Source of the DNA: Streptosporangium sp040640155
GTDB lineage: Bacteria; Actinomycetota; Actinomycetes; Streptosporangiales; Streptosporangiaceae
Assembly (NCBI RefSeq): GCF_040640155.1
Contig: NZ_JBFABE010000007.1
Span: 62,001-126,000, forward strand
Reading direction: 5' to 3'
DNA: 64,000 bases
Below the pieces are notes generated by a model, which was given only the letters and a program-made list of their open reading frames with translations, searched no databases and was not told the origin of the DNA. Positions within the stretch are counted from its first letter, which is position 1, and each line of letters begins with the position of its first letter. The position numbers and the translations under genes were made by a program. Positions 15,901-23,008 of this stretch are shown piece by piece.

Positions 15901-16542
15901 ATGGTCGGGGTACCGCTGGTTCGTCGAGGCAGACGACACGGCCGTCCGAGGCAGGTGATCGACTCCGTGCTGGAGTACGCCGCCCTGGGCTGGGCGAGCT
16001 GCCTGGGCGCCCGGCCGCTGACCGCGGGGTCGCGCTCGTGCTCCTGTGACCGCGTCGGCTGTCCCGATCCCGGCGCGCACCCGCTCTCGCGGACCTGGCA
16101 GATGGAGGCCAGCACCGACCCGGCGCTGCTGGCCGGCTGGTGGCGGCACGACCCCGAGGCGAACGTGGTCCTGCCGACGGGGCGGGTGTTCGACGTCTTC
16201 GACGTACCGCTCGCCGCGGGGCGCACCACCCTCGCGGCCATGGACTCCGCCGGAGTCGTCCCGGGCCCGGTCGCCGTCAACGGCGACCGGGCCCTGTTCT
16301 ACGTGGCCACCCGCAACGCCTCCGAGGACGAGGACGAGTGGTGGTCCTGCGCCCTGGACGCCGGCCCCTCGGTCATCGACGACATGCCCGGCCTGCGCTG
16401 GCACTGCCGTGACAGCTACGTGCTGGCCCCGCCCTCGCTGCTGCCGACCGGCCTGACCGGCTCCTGGCTGCGTCCGCCGGACCGCGGCCCGCTGCCCGAC
16501 CCGCTCCGGGTCCTGGACCTGCTCGCCGACGTCTGCGACTGA
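15901..16542 (+). CDS. Prim-pol-like (bifunctional DNA primase/polymerase N-terminal) protein
   Basis: A 213-residue stand-alone protein resembling the N-terminal prim-pol domain. It has VLEYAALGWASCLGARPLT, a zinc-type cluster CSCDRVGCPDPGAHP, NVVLPTGRVFDVFDVP with acidic residues where prim-pol enzymes hold metals, and a late WHCRDSYVLAPPS segment. There is no helicase or primase C-terminal domain and no phage gene nearby, so it is not an obvious replication gene. Whether it still polymerises nucleotides is unclear: the acidic pattern is DVFD rather than a plain DxE/DxD. It sits between hemB and hemL. Confidence 0.7.
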   Translation: MVGVPLVRRGRRHGRPRQVIDSVLEYAALGWASCLGARPLTAGSRSCSCDRVGCPDPGAHPLSRTWQMEASTDPALLAGWWRHDPEANVVLPTGRVFDVFDVPLAAGRTTLAAMDSAGVVPGPVAVNGDRALFYVATRNASEDEDEWWSCALDAGPSVIDDMPGLRWHCRDSYVLAPPSLLPTGLTGSWLRPPDRGPLPDPLRVLDLLADVCD

Positions 16543-16560
16543 GCGGGCACCCGGGACCCG

Positions 16561-16746
16561 TCACGGGGAGCCGCCCAGCCCGGCCACCGGGTCACGGCCA
16601 CCGGCCAGCGTGTCGATCAGCCGGGACGGCTCGGAGTGGAGCACGCCGACGACCGCCGCCAGGGTGCCGTTGACCAGGACGCCGTTGACCACGGTGCGGA
16701 CGCCGGGCGGCCAGGTCCTCGGCCGCCCGGCGGGACGTGTCGTCAC
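16561..16746 (-). CDS. Small hypothetical protein (61 aa)
   Basis: A short frame opposite to its neighbours that starts with GTG at 16746, has GGGGA 5 nt upstream, and ends with TGA at 16561-16563. Its third codon positions are strongly GC, like the real genes here. The central part reads VVNGVLVNGTLAAVVGVLHS, then EPSRLIDTLAGG; I do not recognise a family. It converges with the prim-pol gene and is divergent from hemL. The rest of the gap, 16747-16926, has no other candidate gene. Confidence 0.4.
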   Translation of the reverse strand: MTTRPAGRPRTWPPGVRTVVNGVLVNGTLAAVVGVLHSEPSRLIDTLAGGRDPVAGLGGSP

Positions 16747-16926
16747 CGCTGTCCCCGAAGGATTCCGTACGCGGTGTCCCGTCGTCCTGGGACCGGTGTC
16801 CCGTGCGTGCGGGTCCCGCACCGGGACCGGTGGTCCGCCCGGTGGGACGGATTCCGCGGGGCCCGCGCCGGGAGGGCGGCTCGCCCGGGGGACGGACCGG
16901 GCGTTTCCCTGGCTACGCTTGGGGAC

Positions 16927-18222
16927 GTGAGCCGTACCGAGAACTCCGAGGACCTGTTCGCCCGCGCCCGCGAGATCGTCCCGGGAGGCGTCAACTCCCC
17001 GGTCCGCGCCTTCGGCGCCGTAGGCGGCACGCCGCGCTTCATGACCTCGGGCCAGGGCCCCTACATCACCGACGTGGACGGCAACCGCTACGTCGACCTG
17101 GTCTGCTCCTGGGGGCCGATGATCCTCGGTCACCGGCACCCCGCGGTGATCGAGGCGCTGCAGGAGGCGCTGCGCGACGGCACCTCGTTCGGCACGGCCA
17201 CCCCCGGCGAGGTCGAGCTCGCCGAGGAGATCGTCGCGAGGGTCGAGCCGGTGGAGAAGGTCCGCCTCGTCAGCTCCGGCACCGAGGCCACCATGTCGGC
17301 CGTACGGCTGGCCCGCGGCTTCACCGGCCGCTCCAGGATCGTGAAGTTCGCCGGCTGCTACCACGGCCACGTCGACGCGCTGCTCGCCTCGGCGGGCTCC
17401 GGCGTGGTGACCTTCGGCCTGCCCGACACCCCCGGCGTGACCGGCGCCTCGGCCGCGGACACCGTGGTGCTGCCCTACAACTCCACCGAGGCGGTCACCG
17501 AGGCGTTCCGCGCGTTCGGCGCCGACATCGCCTGCGTGATCACCGAGGCGTGCCCGGCCAACATGGGCGTCGTGCCGCCGTTGGACGGGTTCAACGCCAC
17601 GCTGCGCGAGCTGTGCACCGAGCACGGCGCCCTGCTGATCGTCGACGAGGTGCTCACCGGCTTCCGCGTGTCGGAGTCCGGCTGGTACGGGCTCGACCCG
17701 GTCGAGGCCGACCTGATGACCTTCGGCAAGGTGATGGGCGGAGGCCTGCCCGCCGCCGCGTTCGGCGGGCGCGCCGACGTGATGGCCCACCTCGCGCCGG
17801 AGGGCCCGGTCTACCAGGCCGGCACCCTGTCGGGGAACCCGCTGGCCTGCGCCGCGGGCCTTGCCACCCTGCGCGCCTGCGACGAGGGGGTCTACGACCA
17901 GGTCGACGCCGCCGCCCTGGTCATCGGCCGCGCCGCCGCCGACGCCCTGGCCGCGGCCGGGGTGCCGCACCGGCTGCAGCGCGCCGGGAGCCTGTTCTCG
18001 ATCTTCTTCACCGAGGACCCGGTCACCGACTTCGCGGCCGCCCAGACCCAGGACACCGCCGCCTACCGGGCCTTCTTCCACTCCATGCTGGACCAGGGCG
18101 TCTACCTGCCGCCGTCGGCGTACGAGGCGTGGTTCCTGTCGTCGGCCCACGACGACGAGGCCCTCTCCCGTGTCGCCGAGGCCCTGCCCGCCGCCGCCAA
18201 GGCCGCCGCCCAGGTCCTCTGA
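16927..18222 (+). CDS. hemL: Glutamate-1-semialdehyde 2,1-aminomutase
   Basis: A 431-residue PLP enzyme that turns glutamate-1-semialdehyde into 5-aminolevulinate, following HemA in the pathway. It begins SRTENSEDLFARAREIVPGG, continues with VNSPVRAF and SSGTEATMSAVRLARGFTGR, and carries the PLP lysine, Lys268, in MTFGKVMGGGLPAAAFGG. The GTG at 16927 matches the family N-terminus. A TACGCT hexamer ends 7 nt before it with no well-spaced ribosome site, so the transcript is probably leaderless. Length is normal for the family. Confidence 0.96.
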   Translation: MSRTENSEDLFARAREIVPGGVNSPVRAFGAVGGTPRFMTSGQGPYITDVDGNRYVDLVCSWGPMILGHRHPAVIEALQEALRDGTSFGTATPGEVELAEEIVARVEPVEKVRLVSSGTEATMSAVRLARGFTGRSRIVKFAGCYHGHVDALLASAGSGVVTFGLPDTPGVTGASAADTVVLPYNSTEAVTEAFRAFGADIACVITEACPANMGVVPPLDGFNATLRELCTEHGALLIVDEVLTGFRVSESGWYGLDPVEADLMTFGKVMGGGLPAAAFGGRADVMAHLAPEGPVYQAGTLSGNPLACAAGLATLRACDEGVYDQVDAAALVIGRAAADALAAAGVPHRLQRAGSLFSIFFTEDPVTDFAAAQTQDTAAYRAFFHSMLDQGVYLPPSAYEAWFLSSAHDDEALSRVAEALPAAAKAAAQVL

Positions 18223-18262
18223 GGCTCCCCGAGATCCCGACCTGCGGGGCGCGGGCGGGACC

Positions 18263-18901
18263 CTACCCGGGCAGGTCGCCGAGGTCGATCGTGATCGGGA
18301 AGGGCACCGGCACGGTCAGCCGGTCGTGGTGGATGCCGGTGAGCGCGTACATGCGCGTGGCGGGGTCGAGCTCGTAGACGTAGACCACCGGGGCGCCGTC
18401 GTTGTTCTCCACCCGCCAGAAGTGCGCGATGCCCGCCTCGGCGTACCGGGACGGCTTGGTCTTGCGGTCCCGGTCCTCGGACTCGGGTGAGACCACCTCG
18501 ACGACGAGGTGCACCTCGTCGGGGGTGTAGAACGTCCGGTCGTCGTCCTCGGCGGCCCCGGCGTCGATGACGACGACGTCGGGGCAGGGGCGCATCCGGT
18601 GCCCGAGCCTGACGTCCATCTCCATCACGGCGGTGACGTGCTCGGGGGCCTGAGCGTTTAGGGCGACCCGAAGGCCGAACAGCATGCGCTCATGGAAGCG
18701 CTTCTGGGGGGACATGAAGACGAGGGCTCCATCGATGAGTTCGACGTGCTTGAAGAAGTCGGGCTCGCCGTTCGGTCCCTCCAGCGGAAGACGATCGAGG
18801 TCGTCGGCGGTCCATCCCCACGGGGGAGGGGAGGGCCAGTACTCGAGTGCGGCGCTCACGTCGGTCACCGTAACATCGTCTCCGTCACCGTGTGTGTTCA
18901 T
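18263..18901 (-). CDS. Uma2 family endonuclease-like protein
   Basis: A 212-residue protein of the Uma2/DUF820 family, which has a PD-(D/E)XK restriction-endonuclease-like fold. Key parts are HVELIDGALVFMSPQKRFHE, the CPDVVVID acidic strand, and VHLVVEVVSPESEDRDRKTK followed by YAEAGIAHFWRV. The D...EV..K spacing fits the catalytic pattern. Such genes occur in large numbers in actinomycetes and cyanobacteria and their role is not settled. The ATG abuts the TGA of the EamA gene without a gap, so both are likely one transcript; hemL converges on it. Confidence 0.88.
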   Translation of the reverse strand: MNTHGDGDDVTVTDVSAALEYWPSPPPWGWTADDLDRLPLEGPNGEPDFFKHVELIDGALVFMSPQKRFHERMLFGLRVALNAQAPEHVTAVMEMDVRLGHRMRPCPDVVVIDAGAAEDDDRTFYTPDEVHLVVEVVSPESEDRDRKTKPSRYAEAGIAHFWRVENNDGAPVVYVYELDPATRMYALTGIHHDRLTVPVPFPITIDLGDLPG

Positions 18902-19834
18902 TCACATCATCTCCGTTGCCCTCACCTTATTCTCTCCCGTTTCCCCCTCGGAGGAAGCCGGAGCCGGGGATGTGGAGGTCGTCGGAGCGGGGGTGCGGCG
19001 GGGGCGGGTGCCGGCGTACAGGACACCGCAGATGATCAGGACGCCCGCGGCGAGCCTGAAGGGGGTGATCTGCTCGCCGATGAACAGCGCCGCCGACGAC
19101 ATGCCGAACACCGGGACCATCAGGGCGGTCGGGGAGACCACCGAGGCGTCGTAGCGCTTGAGCAGGAAACCCCAGACGGCGAAGCCCGCGAGCGTGGAGA
19201 TGAACGCCACGTACAGCAGCGCGAGGCCGCCCTCCACCGAGAACTCCAGCCGGGGCACCCCCTCCACCGCCAGGCTGAACGCCAGCATCGGGGGGGCGGT
19301 GACCGCGCTGAGCCAGACCATGAAGCGCAGCGAGTCGGGCGGCGAGGCCTTCCTGACCACGATGTTCCCCACGCTCCAGAAGAACGCCGAGCCGACCACC
19401 AGCAGGAACGCGCCGACGGGGCCTCCTGGCCCCAGGTCGGTGGCGATCAGCGCCAGACCGGCGAACGCGACCACCATGCCGACGATCCGCCGCCGGGTGA
19501 ACCGTTCCCCCAGCAGCGTGACGGCCAGCACGGCGGTGAAGACCGCCTGAACCTGGACGACGAGCGAGGTCAGCCCGGCGGGCATGCCGGCCCGCATGCC
19601 CGTCAGCAGCAGGGCGTACTGGCCGGCGCCGAGTGTGGCGCCGGCCAGGAGCACCTTCCGCCAGGGCACCCCGGGGCCGCCGACGAACAGCAGGGCCGGG
19701 AAGGCGGCCAGGGCGAAGCGGGCCGCCACGAAGAACAGCGGGGGGAAGTGCCGTAGCCCTACCTCCATGACCACGAAGTTGAGGCCCCACACGAGGGTGA
19801 GGCCGACGGCCAGGAGGATGTGCCGGGTACGCAT
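18902..19834 (-). CDS. EamA/DMT-family exporter
   Basis: A 310-residue integral membrane protein with ten predicted helices arranged as two EamA repeats. The first begins with ILLAVGLTLVWGLNFVVMEV, and the second with FLLVVGSAFFWSVGNIVVRK. DMT transporters of this type export amino acids or metabolites. It is divergent from a LysR regulator 73 nt away, the usual pairing in which the regulator controls the exporter. The C-terminal 30 residues are a Pro/Thr-rich tail. Confidence 0.9.
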   Translation of the reverse strand: MRTRHILLAVGLTLVWGLNFVVMEVGLRHFPPLFFVAARFALAAFPALLFVGGPGVPWRKVLLAGATLGAGQYALLLTGMRAGMPAGLTSLVVQVQAVFTAVLAVTLLGERFTRRRIVGMVVAFAGLALIATDLGPGGPVGAFLLVVGSAFFWSVGNIVVRKASPPDSLRFMVWLSAVTAPPMLAFSLAVEGVPRLEFSVEGGLALLYVAFISTLAGFAVWGFLLKRYDASVVSPTALMVPVFGMSSAALFIGEQITPFRLAAGVLIICGVLYAGTRPRRTPAPTTSTSPAPASSEGETGENKVRATEMM

Positions 19835-19867
19835 TCGCCCATAGTGGTTGATAACGACATTTCAGAA

Positions 19868-19901
19868 CAAGTTAGTATTTCTTGCTCGGGTCGTTTAGGC
19901 T
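19868..19901. promoter_or_regulatory. LysR/EamA intergenic control region
   Basis: The 73-nt divergent spacer is AT-rich. It holds an inverted repeat CAAG-N9-CTTG (19868-19884), a plausible LysR T-N11-A type box, and a TAGGCT -10 at 19896-19901 that ends 6 nt before the LysR start codon, giving a leaderless transcript. Confidence 0.5.
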
Positions 19902-19907
19902 TGCTAC

Positions 19908-20900
19908 ATGCTGGATCTCAACCGTCTCAAGGCCCTGCACGCGGTCTCCGTCTACGGCTCGGTGGGCGCGGCGGCCGAGGCGCTCATGGTGACCCCCTCC
20001 GCGGTCTCCCAGCAGCTCGCCAAGCTGGAACGGGAGACCGGCGCGACCCTGCTGGAACGCAGCGGGCGCGGCGTGCGGCTGACCGACGCGGCCGGACTGC
20101 TGGCCGACCACGCCGAGCGCATCCTCGCGCTGGTCGAGACGGCAGAGGCCGACTTCGAGGCGCTGCGCGGGCAGGTCGTGGGGCGGCTGAGCATCGGCGC
20201 GTTCCCCACGGCGGCCCGGGGGCTGATGCCCGCCGCGCTGACCCTCCTGCAGACCCGTCACCCGGACCTGCGCCTGGAGCTCACCGAGCGCGAGCCCGAG
20301 CGGCAGGTCCGCGAGGTGAGCAGGGGCGAGCTCGACCTCGGGGTGATACAGGACTGGATGAACCGCCCGGTGGCGATCCCCGAGGGGCTCTCCCGCGCGA
20401 CGTTGTTCGACGACATCGCCGACGCGATCCTGCCCGCGTCACACCCGCTGGCCGACCGGGCCGAGATCGAGCTGGCCGAACTCTACGGAGAACGGTGGAT
20501 CAGCTCCACGCCCGGCACCATCTGCCACGACTGGCTGGTCCACACGCTCCGCTCGGCCGAGCTGGAGCCGGACATCGCCTGCATGGCGGACGAGTGCCCC
20601 ACCCAGATGGCCCTCGTCGCGGGCGGGCTGGGCTGCGCGATCATCCCCCGGCTGGGGCGCGACTACGTCCCCGCGGGGGCGCGGGTGGTGCCGATCAGGT
20701 CCCGTCCCACCCGCAGGATCTACGCGCTGTGGCGGACCGACGCCGCGCGACGCCCGGCGATCCGCGCCGCGGTCGAGGCGTTGAAGGTCGTCGCCGCCGA
20801 CTTCCAGTGCCCCGCCTCCCCGGGCGGGCCGCCGGCGTCCGAACGGTCCCCGGGATCCCCCGCGACGGTGCTCCCGGCGGTGTCGCCGGTGTCACCCTGA
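19908..20900 (+). CDS. LysR-family transcriptional regulator
   Basis: A 330-residue LysR-type regulator. The N-terminal HTH reads LNRLKALHAVSVYGSVGAAA, then EALMVTPSAVSQQLAKLERE. The effector domain begins near residue 90 with GRLSIGAFPTAARGLMPAAL. It most likely controls the divergent EamA exporter in response to a co-inducer. The last 35 residues are low complexity (SPGGPPASERSPGSP). The ATG comes 6 nt after a TAGGCT -10 element. Confidence 0.92.
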   Translation: MLDLNRLKALHAVSVYGSVGAAAEALMVTPSAVSQQLAKLERETGATLLERSGRGVRLTDAAGLLADHAERILALVETAEADFEALRGQVVGRLSIGAFPTAARGLMPAALTLLQTRHPDLRLELTEREPERQVREVSRGELDLGVIQDWMNRPVAIPEGLSRATLFDDIADAILPASHPLADRAEIELAELYGERWISSTPGTICHDWLVHTLRSAELEPDIACMADECPTQMALVAGGLGCAIIPRLGRDYVPAGARVVPIRSRPTRRIYALWRTDAARRPAIRAAVEALKVVAADFQCPASPGGPPASERSPGSPATVLPAVSPVSP

Positions 20901-21019
20901 CGGGTTCCCCGCGCCTCGCGCGGTCCCGCGGGCCCCGTCCGTCCGCCCCGCTCCATCGGCCCCGGCGGGCCCACCTGCCCTGTCACCGGCCCGGTCCCTG
21001 TCGGTAGGCTGGCGGCACC

Positions 21020-21658
21020 ATGGCTGAGACCACCGTCGTCCACCTCCTGCGCCACGGCGAGGTGCACAACCCCGACAACGTCCTGTACGGCAGGTTGCCC
21101 GACTACCACCTGTCCGACAACGGCAGGCAGATGGCCGAGACGGTCGCCAAGACGGTCGCCGGCCGCGACGTGACCGCGATCTTCTCCTCCCCCCTGGAAC
21201 GCGCGCGGGAGACCGCCGTCCCGCTCGCCGAGGCCTTCCGGCTGGACGTCACGATCGACGAGCGGCTCATCGAGGCCGAGAACATCTTCGAGGGCCTCTC
21301 CCTCGGCAGGGGGGACGGCCTCTTCCGCAACCCGCGCTTCTACCGCTACCTGTGGAACCCGTTGCGCCCCTCGTGGGGGGAGCGCTACACCCATCTGGTC
21401 AGGCGCATGAGCGCCGCGATCGTCGCGGCCCGCAGGGCGGCGCGCGGCCATGAGGCGATCATGGTCAGCCACCAGCTCCCGATCTGGACCATCCGGCTCG
21501 CGGCCGAGGGCAGGCGCCTGCCGCACGACCCGCGCCGCAGGCAGTGCGGGCTGGCCAGCCTCACCACCTTCTCCTTCGAGGGAGACCGGCTGATCAGCGT
21601 CGGATACAGCGAACCGGCCGCCGCGCTCGTCAAACGCCCCACTGTGCCGGGCGCCTGA
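21020..21658 (+). CDS. Histidine phosphatase family protein
   Basis: A 212-residue branch-1 histidine phosphatase (phosphoglycerate-mutase fold). The phospho-acceptor His is in LLRHGEVHNPDN, the second Arg in FSSPLERARETA, and the second His in MVSHQLPIWTIRL. Substrates in this family range from phosphosugars to phosphoproteins; nothing here narrows it. It precedes the cytochrome c maturation genes by 56 nt. A TAGGCT hexamer (21005-21010) lies 9 nt before the ATG, so the 5' leader is very short. Confidence 0.9.
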   Translation: MAETTVVHLLRHGEVHNPDNVLYGRLPDYHLSDNGRQMAETVAKTVAGRDVTAIFSSPLERARETAVPLAEAFRLDVTIDERLIEAENIFEGLSLGRGDGLFRNPRFYRYLWNPLRPSWGERYTHLVRRMSAAIVAARRAARGHEAIMVSHQLPIWTIRLAAEGRRLPHDPRRRQCGLASLTTFSFEGDRLISVGYSEPAAALVKRPTVPGA

Positions 21659-21663
21659 GGCCG

Positions 21664-21687
21664 CCGGTAGAGTTACCGCTCTACCGG
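21664..21687. promoter_or_regulatory. Perfect 9-bp inverted repeat before resA
   Basis: CCGGTAGAG (21664-21672) and CTCTACCGG (21679-21687) form a perfect inverted repeat with a TTACCG centre, 6 nt after the phosphatase stop and 28 nt before resA. There is no T-run. It could be an operator for the cytochrome c maturation operon or a weak terminator. Confidence 0.55.
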
Positions 21688-21714
21688 TTGTAGTACAGGG
21701 AGCCTCCGTCACCC

Positions 21715-22284
21715 ATGCGCGCCACATCCTTCGCCGCCGCCGCGCTGCTCGTCGCCGTGGCCGGGTGCGCCGGAAACCAGGGATCGCAACCCCAGACCGG
21801 TGACACCCGTTTCGTCCCCGGTGACGGCAAGGTCACCATGTTCCAGGCCGCCGACCGCAAGGTCGCCCCCGAGGTGAAGGGCGAGACCCTCGACGGGGGC
21901 ACCGCCTCGCTGGCCGCCCACCGCGGCAAGGTCGTGGTGATCAACTTCTGGGCCTCCTGGTGCGCCCCCTGCCGGGCCGAGGCGCCGGTGCTCAAGGAGA
22001 TCTCCGCCGCGAAGAAGGCAGACGGCGTGGTGTTCCTCGGCATCGACTTCAAGGACCGCAAGGCCGACGCCCTGGCGTTCGAGCGCGGTCACGAGCCCGG
22101 CTACCCGAGCATCTTCGACCAGCCGGGCAAGGTGGCGCTCTCGTTCCAGGGCACGGTCCCGCCCGCGGCCATCCCCTCCACGCTGATCATCGACCGCCAG
22201 GGCCGCATCGCCGCCAGGGCCCTGGGCGCGGTCACCTACAGCGACCTGCTGAACGCCGTCACCAAGGTCGGCGATGAGCGTTGA
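21715..22284 (+). CDS. resA: ResA/TlpA-type thiol-disulfide reductase lipoprotein
   Basis: A 189-residue protein with a lipoprotein signal (AAALLVAVAGC lipobox) and a thioredoxin fold holding WASWCAPCRAE. On the outer face of the membrane it reduces the CXXCH cysteines of apocytochromes c before haem attachment. It is the first gene of a four-gene system II cytochrome c maturation operon and overlaps ccdA by 11 nt. Length and motif order are normal for the family. Confidence 0.93.
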   Translation: MRATSFAAAALLVAVAGCAGNQGSQPQTGDTRFVPGDGKVTMFQAADRKVAPEVKGETLDGGTASLAAHRGKVVVINFWASWCAPCRAEAPVLKEISAAKKADGVVFLGIDFKDRKADALAFERGHEPGYPSIFDQPGKVALSFQGTVPPAAIPSTLIIDRQGRIAARALGAVTYSDLLNAVTKVGDER

Positions 22285-23008
22285 CCTCGTGGGCACCGTC
22301 GCCGGCGGCTCCCTGGCCCTGGCGCTGCCGATAGCGGTCGCGGCCGGGCTGGTGTCGTTCCTGTCGCCGTGCGTGCTGCCGCTGGTGCCGGGCTACCTGT
22401 CGTACGTGACCGGCATGAGCGCCGACCCCAGGCGAGGGCGCATGGTGGCCGGGATCGTGCTGTTCGTCCTGGGGTTCGCCTCGGTCTTCGTGGCCGGAGG
22501 CGCGCTCTTCGGCGGGCTCGGCGCGGCGCTGTTCGAGAACGCGGGGATCATCACCCGGGTGCTCGGCGGTCTCACGATCGTGCTCGGCCTGGCCTTCATG
22601 GGGGCCGTCCCCGGCCTGCAGCGCGACGTCCGCATCCACCGGGTCCCGGCCGCGGGCCTGGCCGGGGCGCCCCTCCTCGGCGTGGTCTTCGGTCTCGGCT
22701 GGACCCCCTGCATCGGCCCCACCCTCGCCGTCGTGCTCACCCTGGGCCTGAACGAGGGCAGCGCCGGCCGTGGCGCCGTGCTCGCCTTCGCGTACGCGCT
22801 CGGTCTCGGCCTGCCGTTCGTGGCGGCGGGACTGGCCTACAGCAGGGCACTGCGGACCTTCAAGGCGGTACGGCGGCACTCGCAACTGATCACGCGCGTG
22901 GGCGGCGTCATGCTGGTCGCCGTCGGGGTGCTGCTCGTCACGGGGCTCTGGGAGCAGCTCGTCGCGGCCATGCAGGGCTGGGTCGGCGGATTCGAGCCGG
23001 TGATCTGA
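22274..23008 (+). CDS. ccdA: CcdA-type cytochrome c biogenesis membrane protein
   Basis: A 244-residue protein with six hydrophobic helices. The redox cysteines are in FLSPCVLPLVPGYLSYVTG and in LGWTPCIGPTLAVVL, the two conserved Pro-Cys-Pro-type positions of CcdA. It moves electrons from cytoplasmic thioredoxin to ResA across the membrane. It overlaps resA at its start and its TGA overlaps the resB ATG, so the operon is tightly coupled. Confidence 0.94.
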   Translation: MSVDLVGTVAGGSLALALPIAVAAGLVSFLSPCVLPLVPGYLSYVTGMSADPRRGRMVAGIVLFVLGFASVFVAGGALFGGLGAALFENAGIITRVLGGLTIVLGLAFMGAVPGLQRDVRIHRVPAAGLAGAPLLGVVFGLGWTPCIGPTLAVVLTLGLNEGSAGRGAVLAFAYALGLGLPFVAAGLAYSRALRTFKAVRRHSQLITRVGGVMLVAVGVLLVTGLWEQLVAAMQGWVGGFEPVI

